Assembly: GCA_964527835.1 (NCBI GenBank)
Contig: CAZGNV010000004.1
Coordinates: forward strand, 1 to 64,000
Reading direction: 5' to 3'
Length of the DNA: 64,000 nucleotides
From: JAFDCJ01 sp964527835
GTDB taxonomy: Bacteria > Desulfobacterota > Desulfobacteria > Desulfobacterales > JAFDCJ01
The notes under the pieces were generated by a model. The model did no database searches, had not been told where the DNA came from, and saw only the letters and a program-made list of their open reading frames with translations. How positions within the stretch are numbered: the stretch's first letter is position 1; each line of letters opens with the position of its first letter. Below are positions 41,347 to 49,225 of the stretch, piece after piece. A program made the translations under genes and the position numbers.

Positions 41347-42219
41347 CTAGAAATATTCGTCGGTTAAGGCCAACATCTTTTTGGCTTTGACGTGGGCCAC
41401 GGTGTTGAGCAGGGTCAAAGCGGGTTCGACATCCGCCGGGGTGTCCAGCACTGTTTCCAGGGTGGATACGAACAACTGGCGGTCCAATGCCTTGCGGGCG
41501 TAGTAGTTGGCGTAATAGACCCGGGCCATCAGAAATTTTTTCCCACCCAGCTCGATGGCTTTCAGAAAATGATCCCGGGCCCGGTTCAGATCACCGCCGG
41601 CGATGGGGGGCCTTGACGCATCCATGATGCCCATGAAAATATGCGCCCCTCCGTAATAAAAGGCTTCGTCCAACTCCAGCACCCGTCTCATCATCAGCTC
41701 CACCCGGGGGATTTCCGCCCGGGCCTCCATGGAACGCAGGTTCAAACTGATCCAGTTCGCCCAGCAGGATCCGGCCCAGAAAAGATAAGGCACATCGTTT
41801 TTACCTAGCGCCTTGATCTGTTTTTCAAAGTCCTCAAAGGAGCTGGCAGGCGGATCCTGAACCCCGATCTGCTCCAGGGCGCGCAGCGCGTATTGCCGCG
41901 CCCGGCTGAAAAGCAGGCGGGCATGGGCTTTGTCCGTATCCTGGACAAAGGCTGAGGCGTAGGAGGCATACGTCTGGGCGGCGGTAATCAGCAGGCGTTT
42001 GTTGTCGGGCACGGCCTCGACCATGCCGTCGATCAGCATCAGGTAAGCGGGCATTCCCTGGCGGACCAGTTCCAGGTCGGACTGGCGGTTGGCGGATCTG
42101 GCGACATCTTCCAGCAGCGAGGCGGTGGCCCCCACGGTCAGGGTCTTGTTGGTCAGGCAGGCGGTGGGAAGGAGCATGCATATCAGTGCGCACCATCTGG
42201 CAGCCTTCATCGAAAACAT
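41347..42219 (-). CDS. TRAP-associated TatT-type lipoprotein (TPR fold)
   Basis: 290 residues with a lipoprotein signal (MLLPTAC, lipobox Cys near residue 21). The body is helical and repeat-rich: LELVRQGMPAYLMLIDGMVEAVPDNKRLLITAAQTYASYASAFV, ARLLFSRARQYALRAL, FWAGSCWANWISLNLRSMEARAEIPRVELMMRRVLELDEAFYYGGAHIFMGIMDASRPPIAGGDLNRARDHFLKAIEL. It matches TatT (T-component), a TPR trimer that docks the substrate-binding protein in the periplasm. GGGGGAGGACTG precedes the ATG. First gene of the operon. Confidence 0.85.
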   Translation of the reverse strand: MFSMKAARWCALICMLLPTACLTNKTLTVGATASLLEDVARSANRQSDLELVRQGMPAYLMLIDGMVEAVPDNKRLLITAAQTYASYASAFVQDTDKAHARLLFSRARQYALRALEQIGVQDPPASSFEDFEKQIKALGKNDVPYLFWAGSCWANWISLNLRSMEARAEIPRVELMMRRVLELDEAFYYGGAHIFMGIMDASRPPIAGGDLNRARDHFLKAIELGGKKFLMARVYYANYYARKALDRQLFVSTLETVLDTPADVEPALTLLNTVAHVKAKKMLALTDEYF

Positions 42220-42290
42220 TTGTCAGTCCTCCCCCAAAAAAATATCAAAAAGTATAGAAGACGGTACGTTGTGCGTCAAGCAAAAAAGCG

Positions 42291-42306
42291 CCACAATATA
42301 TTGTGG
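42291..42306. promoter_or_regulatory. Perfect 16-bp palindrome CCACAATATATTGTGG
   Basis: A perfect palindrome in the divergent region between the TatT operon and the aldehyde oxidoreductase gene. It may be an operator for either side. It lies about 70 bp upstream of tatT and 186 bp upstream of the AOR promoter, so the TatT operon is the more likely target. Its half-site CCACAAT resembles the ACCACAATG half of the 7721 operator, but the spacing differs. Confidence 0.45.
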
Positions 42307-42319
42307 TTGTTGCCCTTAA

Positions 42320-42353
42320 GCGAGAAAATTCGACTTTTTACGACTTCATCATC
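42320..42353 (-). repeat. End fragment of dispersed repeat family A
   Basis: The minus strand reads GATGATGAAGTCGTAAAAAG followed by TCGAATTTTCTCGC, matching the left ends at 22983 and 63062. Only about 34 bp is present. Confidence 0.55.
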
Positions 42354-42468
42354 TATAGTCAATTCGTCTATTGTTTTTGTTCGCTCCCTGTTCTTTTTTA
42401 CATAATTACATGCACATTGCAACCGAACCCATTTTACGTTCCTTCAGGGTTTTGAAGGCGATAGTTTT

Positions 42469-42502
42469 TTGACATGCGGCGGTCTTTCGCTTATACTGCC
42501 GC
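42469..42502 (+). promoter_or_regulatory. Sigma-70-type promoter of the aldehyde ferredoxin oxidoreductase gene
   Basis: TTGACA (42469-42474) and TATACT (42492-42497) are 17 bp apart, predicting a start near 42504, 39 nt before the ATG. An inverted repeat GCGGCGGT / ACTGCCGC (42476-42483 and 42495-42502, one mismatch) brackets the spacer and -10 and could bind a regulator. Confidence 0.65.
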
Positions 42503-42542
42503 CCAGTATCCACTGATAACCTCGAAACAGGAGATTCGTTGT

Positions 42543-44441
42543 ATGCCCTATGGATACGCCGGCAAAATTTTACATGTCGATCTGGACGATCGCCGGATCG
42601 AGATTGAAGAACAAGACGAAGCCTTTTACCGACGCTATCTGGGCGGCCGGGGCATCGGCTACCATTATCTGATGCAAATGGTGCCGGCCGGGATCGATCC
42701 CTTTTCGGCGGACAACATCCTGGTGCTGGCCACCGGGGTGATGACGGGTTGTCCGCTGGCGGCTGCCTGTCGTTTTGCCGCGGTGGGAAAATCGCCGCTC
42801 ACCGGCACGGCGGGCGAATCGGAGGCTGCCGGTTTTTTCGGGCCGGAGCTTAAAAAGGCCGGCTTTGACGCCGTGGTGTTGCGGGGACGCTCGGAAACGC
42901 CGGTTTACCTGTGGGTCCATGACGGCCGGGCCGAGATCAAGGATGCCTCCCGGATCGCCCGGCTGGGCGCCCGGGAGGTGGAAGACGCCATCCGGGAGGA
43001 GTTGGGCGGCCGCCGCATCCGGGTGGCCCAGACGGGTCTGGCCGGCATGAACCGGGTGCGCTATGCCAACATCACCAACAACCTCGGCCATTTCAACGGC
43101 CGGGGCGGCTTCGGCGCCTTGATGGGTGCCAAAAACCTTCGAGCCGTGGCCGCCCTGGGACGCGGCAAAATCGATTTTTTTGATCCTGGTTTTCTGCGGC
43201 AGACCGCTGCAGACTATGCCCGCAGTTTTCGCGACAATCCCCTGGGAGAAGCGCTTTATGAGTACGGCACCACTGCCTTTCCGGAACTGCTGTCGGCCGC
43301 CGGCGCGCTGCCGGTGGATAATTTCCGGCGCAGCCGCCTGGACGATGCCGCCCCGGTCAGCGCGGAAGAATACAACCGGCTGCTGTTGAAGAAAAAAAAG
43401 GGCTGTTATGCCTGCCCGATCCAATGCAAGCGCGTGGTCGCCCTGGAGGATCCCCGCTACGGATTGGATTCACGCTACGGCGGACCTGAATACGAAACCA
43501 TCGCTGCTCTGGGGACCAATCTGAATATCGTGGATTTAAAAGCCATCGCCAAGGGCAATGAAATCTGCAACCGCTATTGCCTGGACACCATTTCCGCGGG
43601 GATGACCATTGCCTTTGCCTGCGAGTGCTTCGAGCAGGGTGTGATTTCAATAGAAGATACCGGCGGGCGGCAACTGCGGTTCGGCGATGCCGATTTGATG
43701 ATTGAGCTGCTGGAAATGATCGCCCACCGGCAGGGGTTCGGCGACCAGCTGGCGGAAGGCATGGCGCGCCTGGCGCAACAATGGGGGGTTGCCGACCGGC
43801 CGTGGAATCTTGCGGTCAAGGGCCAGGAAATCCCCATGCACGATCCGCGCGTCAAGGTTTCCGTCGGGCTGGGATATGCCCTCAGTCCCTACGGTGCGGA
43901 TCACATGACCGCCGCCCACGACCCTTATTTTACCGATGAAAACTCGTTCATGTTTCAATCAGTCAAACCGCTGGGCATCTACCGGCCCATGGTCGCCACC
44001 GAGATTACCAACGAGAAGGTTCGCAGCTACCTGCGCCTGGAAAACCTTTGGCGGATGATGGATGCACTGGGCCTGTGCGTGTTCGGCTATGCTCCGCGCG
44101 GTGTCATGCCGCTGCCGGTCATGGTCCGGTGTGTGACGGCCGTCACCGGGTGGCAGACCAGCCTCTTCGAGATGCTCAAAGCCGCCGAGCGCGGTTCCAT
44201 GCTGGCGCGGGCGTTTAACAGTCGGGAGGGGTTTTCCATCAAGGATGATCGGCTGCCCCTGCGGTTGTTCGATCCCAAACCGGATGGACCCGGCGCCGGC
44301 AAGACGATTTTCGAACAGGACGATTTTGACCGGGCCGTGGCATTGTTTTACGAAATGATCGGCTGCGATCCCAAATCCGGCCGTCCCCACAGGGGCAAGC
44401 TCATGGAGCTGGGCCTGGAATGGGCGGAAGCACTGCTTTAA
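42543..44441 (+). CDS. aor: Aldehyde ferredoxin oxidoreductase (tungsten/molybdenum)
   Basis: 632 residues, a typical length. It oxidises aldehydes to carboxylates with ferredoxin as acceptor, using a bis-pterin W or Mo cofactor and one 4Fe-4S cluster. The N-terminal domain starts GYAGKILHVDLDDRRIEIEEQ and has RYLGGRGIGYHYLMQMVP. Pterin contacts lie in KSPLTGTAGESEAAGFFGPELKKAGFDAVVLRG and TNNLGHFNGRGGFGALMGAKNLRAVA. Cluster ligands are in GCYACPIQCKR near residue 300 and DALGLCVFGY near 520. The ATG has AGGAGA upstream; an earlier in-frame ATG would precede the predicted transcript start. The moeA/MOSC operon may supply the cofactor. Confidence 0.92.
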   Translation: MPYGYAGKILHVDLDDRRIEIEEQDEAFYRRYLGGRGIGYHYLMQMVPAGIDPFSADNILVLATGVMTGCPLAAACRFAAVGKSPLTGTAGESEAAGFFGPELKKAGFDAVVLRGRSETPVYLWVHDGRAEIKDASRIARLGAREVEDAIREELGGRRIRVAQTGLAGMNRVRYANITNNLGHFNGRGGFGALMGAKNLRAVAALGRGKIDFFDPGFLRQTAADYARSFRDNPLGEALYEYGTTAFPELLSAAGALPVDNFRRSRLDDAAPVSAEEYNRLLLKKKKGCYACPIQCKRVVALEDPRYGLDSRYGGPEYETIAALGTNLNIVDLKAIAKGNEICNRYCLDTISAGMTIAFACECFEQGVISIEDTGGRQLRFGDADLMIELLEMIAHRQGFGDQLAEGMARLAQQWGVADRPWNLAVKGQEIPMHDPRVKVSVGLGYALSPYGADHMTAAHDPYFTDENSFMFQSVKPLGIYRPMVATEITNEKVRSYLRLENLWRMMDALGLCVFGYAPRGVMPLPVMVRCVTAVTGWQTSLFEMLKAAERGSMLARAFNSREGFSIKDDRLPLRLFDPKPDGPGAGKTIFEQDDFDRAVALFYEMIGCDPKSGRPHRGKLMELGLEWAEALL

Positions 44442-44451
44442 TGGAGGGGCC

Positions 44452-44898
44452 ATGTTCGGCCGAGACAGGAAAAACAAAAACTGCAGGGCACCGTCGACCG
44501 GGACGGTTGCTGCTGATGAAGGCAGATCCTGGCTACCGGGTGAAAACAATGGCAATGCAAAAACCGTCATCGGCGAGCACGTTGCCGTTGAAGGTCATTT
44601 TAAGGGCTGGCAGGATCTGGTAATTGAAGGTGCGGTAAAGGGCACCATCGACATCCGCCCCCATGATCTGGAAGTGGGTCCCGGGGGGCGGGTGGAAGCC
44701 GAAATCCGCGCCCAAAACGTCAGCCTCCGTGGCCGGCTCTGGGGCAGTGTTGACGCTTTGGAAAGGGTGGTCATTGCCCGGCAGGCGGAATTTTTCGGCA
44801 ATATCAAAACCCGCCGCCTGGCGGTTGAAGACGGGGCCTGCTTCAAAGCAATGATTGAACTGGCAGCGCCGCCCGCGGCGCAAAAAAAGGAGGACTGA
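44452..44898 (+). CDS. Bactofilin (polymer-forming cytoskeletal protein)
   Basis: 148 residues. The core beta-helix domain (VIGEHVAVEGHFKGWQDLVIEGAVKGTIDIRPHDLEVGPGGRVEAEIRAQNVSLRGRLWGSVDALERVVIARQAEFFGNIKTRRLAVEDGACFKAMIEL) is typical of bactofilins. Flexible N- and C-terminal tails flank it. Bactofilins form membrane-linked filaments that organise cell-shape or envelope enzymes. It starts 10 nt after the AOR gene, so it may be co-transcribed by read-through, although a functional link is not obvious. Confidence 0.88.
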   Translation: MFGRDRKNKNCRAPSTGTVAADEGRSWLPGENNGNAKTVIGEHVAVEGHFKGWQDLVIEGAVKGTIDIRPHDLEVGPGGRVEAEIRAQNVSLRGRLWGSVDALERVVIARQAEFFGNIKTRRLAVEDGACFKAMIELAAPPAAQKKED

Positions 44899-44901
44899 CC
44901 C

Positions 44902-45522
44902 TTGGCGCATGCAAGTCCGCCATCTCTAGGCGCAGCAGTGCCCGGTTCCATCCCGTCAGGGTACACCAGCACGATCTTAAAACTGTTTATGGATCACCTG
45001 GCCCGCTGGAAGGAGGTCCAGATCCTTGATGTGGGACCGGTCTGCGAAGAAAACATCATGTTTTTCGCCCGGCGCATGAAACGGCTTTATGTCTGCGATA
45101 TGTTCAGGCATTTGCAGCGGGAAATGTCCGAGGGACCCGGTTTTTCCAGTTGGCTGGATCATCTGGATTACCCGCAGCGCCATTTTGACGGCATCATGTT
45201 GTGGGATCTGTGTGATCACCTGCCCGATGCGCCAATGCGTCAGCTGTTCAAGCGCTGTTTCAGCGTGCTGCGGTCCAAAGGCCTGCTGATGTTGACGGCT
45301 TTTGAAAAACCCCCGCAACCCCCGCAGGTCGCCACCTTTGTCATTGGTCAGGATTTTCGCATGGATCTGCGGCGGCAGCCTCACCTGGAGCTTGGCTGGC
45401 ATTGTCGGCACAACCGGGCGCTGATGTCAGAGCTGACCGATTTTAAGCATGTCAAATCCTATCGCCATCGCAGCGGTCTGAGGGAGTTATTGTTCAGAAA
45501 ACCGGGGTTGATCCGAGATTAA
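44902..45522 (+). CDS. Class I SAM-dependent methyltransferase-like protein
   Basis: 206 residues from a TTG start with AAGGAGGACTGACCC upstream. The fold is a divergent methyltransferase: VQILDVGPVCEENIMFFARRMKRLYVCDMF near residue 38 replaces the usual DxGxGxG, and FDGIMLWDLCDHLPDAPMRQLFKRCFSVLRSKGLLMLTAFE follows. SAM binding is uncertain because the glycine-rich loop is weak. It lies 3 nt after the bactofilin stop, so the two form a unit. The function is unknown. Confidence 0.65.
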   Translation: MAHASPPSLGAAVPGSIPSGYTSTILKLFMDHLARWKEVQILDVGPVCEENIMFFARRMKRLYVCDMFRHLQREMSEGPGFSSWLDHLDYPQRHFDGIMLWDLCDHLPDAPMRQLFKRCFSVLRSKGLLMLTAFEKPPQPPQVATFVIGQDFRMDLRRQPHLELGWHCRHNRALMSELTDFKHVKSYRHRSGLRELLFRKPGLIRD

Positions 45523-45598
45523 AAGCAATTTTTCAATAAATTGCGGTCTGAGCCGCGCAATATGCATTTGGCCTTGCTCCCGGTTCCAAGCGGTCTAC

Positions 45599-46183
45599 AT
45601 GCAGAATTCACGTCTAACATGGCTTGCAAGCTTCATTGTTATGGTGGTGGCACTGGGCAATTTGCATGTTGCCCGGGCGGGTGACGGTCAACATGAGGTG
45701 ATCCCGATGCGCTATGGAATGGCTGCCGTCGGGGGACGAACGTTTGACCCGGTCTCTGATATTTACTATGGCCAACTGATGGGCTTTGTCATGTGGGATT
45801 ATGATAAAGTGTGGCGTCACTGGGCGCCGGAGCCGCTGCGTTTCAAAGTCGAGGCCACCGTGGGCATGACGGTGTCGCCCCGGGTGCGACCCATGGCGTC
45901 GGTGGGCATGATGGCCCTGTATTACCTGGAATTTCTTTCGAGCCACCGGCTGGATCCTTACCTGGAAGGTGGCATCGGACTGATATATACCGATTTTCAG
46001 GTCAAAGGCCAGGGATCCGACTTCAATTTTAATCCCCGCATCGGCATGGGCACCGAAATCAGCGTCAAATCCGGGGCGCCGTTTTTTTCGGCTGTGCGCC
46101 TTTCCCACATCTCCAATGCCGGGCTGAAAAGTGACAATCGCGGGGTCAACGCCGTGGAGTTGATCATCGGCCGGTTTTTCTAG
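45599..46183 (+). CDS. pagL: Lipid A 3-O-deacylase (PagL-like) outer-membrane protein
   Basis: 194 residues with a signal peptide (ending near VARA-GDGQ). The mature part is a beta-barrel pattern typical of acyloxyacyl hydrolase/PagL proteins. The catalytic motif is HISNAGLKSDNRGVNAVEL, with His and Ser in H-x-S-N and Glu 12 residues later, and the protein ends in ..IIGRFF with a terminal aromatic. PagL removes an acyl chain from lipid A at the outer membrane. It precedes two ketosynthase genes, but no promoter or function link is visible. Confidence 0.82.
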   Translation: MQNSRLTWLASFIVMVVALGNLHVARAGDGQHEVIPMRYGMAAVGGRTFDPVSDIYYGQLMGFVMWDYDKVWRHWAPEPLRFKVEATVGMTVSPRVRPMASVGMMALYYLEFLSSHRLDPYLEGGIGLIYTDFQVKGQGSDFNFNPRIGMGTEISVKSGAPFFSAVRLSHISNAGLKSDNRGVNAVELIIGRFF

Positions 46184-46239
46184 TGTAGCGGTCCGATGCA
46201 AATTGCAATTAACAATGAATCCGGGATTGTAAAGCGAAG

Positions 46240-47385
46240 GTGAACCGATCAACCAACAATGAATCCAGACGGGTGGTCATTACGGACATGGCGGCTGTCA
46301 CTGCCTTGGGGGCCGACCTGGAAACGCTGTGGCAGGCGCTGGTGGCCGGCAGCAGCGGCATCGGACCGGTCACCCGTTTTCCCGTGGACGGCTATGATGC
46401 AAAGGTGGTTGCCGCAATTGACGATCTTGTTCCCTCCGGCAGCCGTTCCATGCTGCACGAATTGCTGGGCCGGCTTTTGTCCGCCATGGGACCGGTGCCG
46501 TCCGATGCCTTTTTGATTGCCGCCACCCTAAAGGCCGGCATCGACAACCTTCAGGCGGTGTGCCGCGGAAATCCGGCCGGCTTTGAAGATGTTTTACTTT
46601 CTTCTTTATGCGGCATCGTCGGCCGCAATCTGGGCTTGACGTGCAGCGGCATCACCATCAGCGCCACCTGCGCCTCTTCGACCATCGCCCTGGCCCATGC
46701 AGCGGCCCTGATTGATGCTGGTCGCATGGACGCGGTGCTGGTTTGCAGTGCGGAGCTGATCACGGAATACGCTTTTGCCGGTTTTTCGGCTTTAAAAGCC
46801 CTGTCGCCGGTTGCCTGCCGCCCGTTTGACCGTGATCGCAACGGCTTGTCCCTTGGCGAGGGAGCGGCCGGGCTGCTGTTGATGAGTGCCGCCCGGGCCC
46901 GGCGGGAAAATCGAACTCAGCTGGGCACCCTCCTGGGCTGGGGGATCTCCAATGATGCCACCCATATCACGGCCCCGGCAAAAAGCGGCCAGGGGCTGGT
47001 GCAGGCCATTGAGCAGGCCCTGAAAACAGCCGGCTGCAAAGCCGAAGCGATCGGGGCGGTCAACACCCATGGCACCGGCACGGTTTACAACGATTTGATG
47101 GAGCTGACCGCCTTGCGGCAGATATTCGGCAGCCGCCGGCTGCCGATCTATTCGATCAAGGGGGCCGTCGGGCATACCCTCGGGGCGGCCGGGGCCGTGG
47201 AGGCCATCGTGGGAGTCAAAACCCTGGCGACCGGCATGGCGCCGCCCACGGCGGGATTCAGGCACCCCGAAAATGGGGCTGAAGGCCTGGTGAACAGCGA
47301 GGTCCAGCCGGTTGCCGGGGATTTTCTGTTAACCACCAATTCAGGGTTCGGCGGTGTGAATGCCGCCCTGATTATCGGAAAATAG
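46240..47385 (+). CDS. Beta-ketoacyl-ACP synthase (KS-alpha type)
   Basis: A 381-residue FabF-like condensing enzyme from a GTG start. Active-site residues are complete: Cys in SATCASSTIALAHAA, His in NTHGTGTVYNDLME and His in IKGAVGHTLGAAGAVEA, with a C-terminal TTNSGFGGVNAALII. It is shorter than FabF. Three nt later a chain-length-factor-like partner begins, recalling the KS-alpha/KS-beta pair of type II polyketide synthases. There is no adjacent ACP. It may contribute to an aryl polyene or modified fatty acyl group with the 60-64 kb cluster, which is inference. Confidence 0.82.
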   Translation: MNRSTNNESRRVVITDMAAVTALGADLETLWQALVAGSSGIGPVTRFPVDGYDAKVVAAIDDLVPSGSRSMLHELLGRLLSAMGPVPSDAFLIAATLKAGIDNLQAVCRGNPAGFEDVLLSSLCGIVGRNLGLTCSGITISATCASSTIALAHAAALIDAGRMDAVLVCSAELITEYAFAGFSALKALSPVACRPFDRDRNGLSLGEGAAGLLLMSAARARRENRTQLGTLLGWGISNDATHITAPAKSGQGLVQAIEQALKTAGCKAEAIGAVNTHGTGTVYNDLMELTALRQIFGSRRLPIYSIKGAVGHTLGAAGAVEAIVGVKTLATGMAPPTAGFRHPENGAEGLVNSEVQPVAGDFLLTTNSGFGGVNAALIIGK

Positions 47386-47387
47386 CC

Positions 47388-48107
47388 TTGAAAATGAATG
47401 TCCACATTACCGGAATCGGCTGGATCACTGCAGCCGGCAAGGGTTGCGGCCACCAGCAGGCGCATTTTTCGATGCCCGGCGGCCAGCTGCTGGAGATCAA
47501 AGCTTCAGACATTACTGCCGAGCCGTATCCGAATTTCAGACGCCTGGATGCTTACTGCCGCTTAGGGCTGGCGGCGGTCGCCTTTGCCCTGCGCGATGCC
47601 GGCCTGGATCAATGGGATGTCAAACGCGATATCGGCGTCATCGTCTCCACCGTGTACGGCTGCCTGGGCACTGACGTGGATTACTACCTGACCTTAATCC
47701 CCGAAGACGGCGCCAATGCCAGCCCGGTCCTGTTTTCCTATACCTCCCCAAACAGCTTTCTGGGGGAAGCCGCAATTTTTTTCGGGCTGACCGGACCCGG
47801 CTTTGCCATCGCCGAACAGCACCCCACAGGACTGGGCGCCTTGCAGGCGGCCATGATCCAGCTTTTCCGGCATGATGTGGGAAAACTGCTGGCCGGTGTG
47901 TGCGATGTGGGATGCCCCCCGCTTTTCAACCAACCCGCCACCGTGCCCCCCGGCGCTGTTTTTTTGATGCTCGAAAAATTCCCGGACGCAAACCCCCGAT
48001 CTTATGGCCAGCTTGACTTGAGTCCCAAAGGCGCTTTGCGGTTCAATGCAAATCCGGTCACGGACTTGACGACCCTGGTTCAGCACTGCCTGGATTCCCG
48101 CCGTTAG
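47388..48107 (+). CDS. Chain-length-factor-like ketosynthase partner (no active-site Cys)
   Basis: 239 residues, TTG start (an ATG two codons later is possible). It matches only the N-terminal thiolase half of ketosynthases (VHITGIGWITAAGKG; RRLDAYCRLGLAAVAFALRDAGL; ASPVLFSYTSPNSFLGEAAIFFGLTGPGFAIAEQHPTGLGALQAAM). The position of the nucleophilic Cys is Gln (AEQHPTG), the same replacement seen in chain-length factors (KS-beta). The C-terminal half with both His is absent. A structural partner of the upstream enzyme is therefore more likely than a catalyst. Confidence 0.7.
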   Translation: MKMNVHITGIGWITAAGKGCGHQQAHFSMPGGQLLEIKASDITAEPYPNFRRLDAYCRLGLAAVAFALRDAGLDQWDVKRDIGVIVSTVYGCLGTDVDYYLTLIPEDGANASPVLFSYTSPNSFLGEAAIFFGLTGPGFAIAEQHPTGLGALQAAMIQLFRHDVGKLLAGVCDVGCPPLFNQPATVPPGAVFLMLEKFPDANPRSYGQLDLSPKGALRFNANPVTDLTTLVQHCLDSRR

Positions 48108-48746
48108 CTGAGGGTCAAATTTGATTGCCGGGTCCTGGGTGGTTACGTAATAGCCTGACGACGGGGAAATGGCAGTTGGAGGTGGAGGTGGTGCCGGTGT
48201 TCCGATTGTGACATCGTCAATATACCATCCATCAGTGGTGGCACCACCGCCTCTTTCACGCAACCGGAAACGAACTTTAACCGTCTGGCCGCTGTAGGCG
48301 CTCAAATCGAGACGCCGTTCGTGCCACGTACTGATACTACCGGCATAATGTGCAAGATAATCTCAGGTCAAACCACCGTCCGTGATTATTTCTACATAAC
48401 CGTAATCATCATCGGAAGAATAAAAATGATTGGCGAATTCATAATGCTGCCAGAAGGTCATGATGATGGAGGTAGATACTGGTAACTCTATGCATGGTGA
48501 AATAAGAGCAGTACTCGCATCGGCAGGATAATTTTCATCCGGGCTGTCTGTCATGCAATGGTCAGCACTATGGTAGTCGGTTGTAATTAAAGCCCAGGTT
48601 CCTTCCGCTGTCCAACCTGCAGCTCCGCCCTCGAAATTCTCAGTAAAAGCCTCCGCGTGTCCGGGTAAGATCAGCAAAACGAAAATAAATAGCAGAATCA
48701 TTGACCATGCGCTTGCTTGTTTAAAAAAAACACCCATTTTTTTCAT
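48108..48746 (-). pseudogene. Secreted MAM/PKD-like protein broken by a nonsense codon
   Basis: The frame begins MKKMGVFFKQASAWSMILLFIFVLLILPGHAEA (signal peptide, GGGAGAGAACG upstream) and continues FTENFEGGAAGWTAEGTWALITTDYHSADHC. It hits TGA at 48363-48365, but the same frame resumes DYLAHYAGSISTWHERRLDLSAYSGQTVKVRFRLRERGGGATTDGWYIDDVTIGTPAPPPPP. The context LT-stop-DYLAHY suits a former Trp (TGG to TGA). The gene then runs into the convergent ketosynthase gene, so the C-terminus is also lost. It is typical of secreted adhesion- or protease-associated domains. Confidence 0.75.
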
Positions 48747-48867
48747 CGTTCTCTCCCTTCCATGTTGATGTGAAAGGCTGAACATGAAAAGCTCAATTGC
48801 AAATAAAGATACAAAAGCTTTTCCCTATTGACCTGCTCGCTTTAAAACAAGTACAGGCAGAAAAGCA

Positions 48868-48908
48868 AAAGCCTCCAAAGAGGTTAAAATACCCTCCTTG
48901 GAGGCTTT
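48868..48908. terminator. Bidirectional terminator hairpin
   Basis: AAAGCCTCCAA (48868-48878) and TTGGAGGCTTT (48898-48908) pair around a 19-nt loop that carries a second short GAGG/CCTC arm. A- and T-runs on the two sides allow termination in both directions. It lies between the broken secreted protein gene and the remnant at 49054. Confidence 0.55.
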
Positions 48909-49053
48909 GTATCGGCAACTTCATAAAACCCTTCTTCATGGCTTGCTCCAGAAGATATTGGGTTGTTAACGGCCGAATATTAATAAAAAAGCAAGCTGCC
49001 CTATAATAGAACACTCCTCAATGTCAAGACAATTGTGGTTGCGGAAATTAATA

Positions 49054-49200
49054 GGGGATCACATCTTGACTGGCAATTTAATATATTCAAGTTTTTTGTG
49101 TATGCCCTTGTTTTTTCCAGTAGGTCATTGAAAACTGCCGCCCGTCGGCTTACCGCGGAATAGGCCTGCCCGAACTTGTCTCCGATTTGCCAGTTAATTG
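49054..49200 (-). mobile_element. Remnant of a second RAYT transposase gene
   Basis: On the minus strand the reading frame NWQIGDKFGQAYSAVSRRAAVFNDLLEKTRAY resembles the C-terminal HTH of RAYT-type transposases. It is followed by CAGTCAAGATGTGATCCCC, a diverged version of the AAGATGTGACCCC end. The plus strand end begins GGGGATCACATCTTGA at 49054. Everything upstream of the HTH is gone. Confidence 0.45.
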
Positions 49201-49225
49201 TTATTAGAGAAGACTCCACGGTCTT

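Noticed and set aside
47694..48107. C-terminal extension of the broken secreted protein through the ketosynthase gene
   Set aside because: This part is antisense to the chain-length-factor-like gene and has no secreted-protein character.
48363..48365. In-frame TGA as selenocysteine codon
   Set aside because: No selenoprotein family matches, the context suits Trp to stop, and the gene is also truncated at its 3' end.
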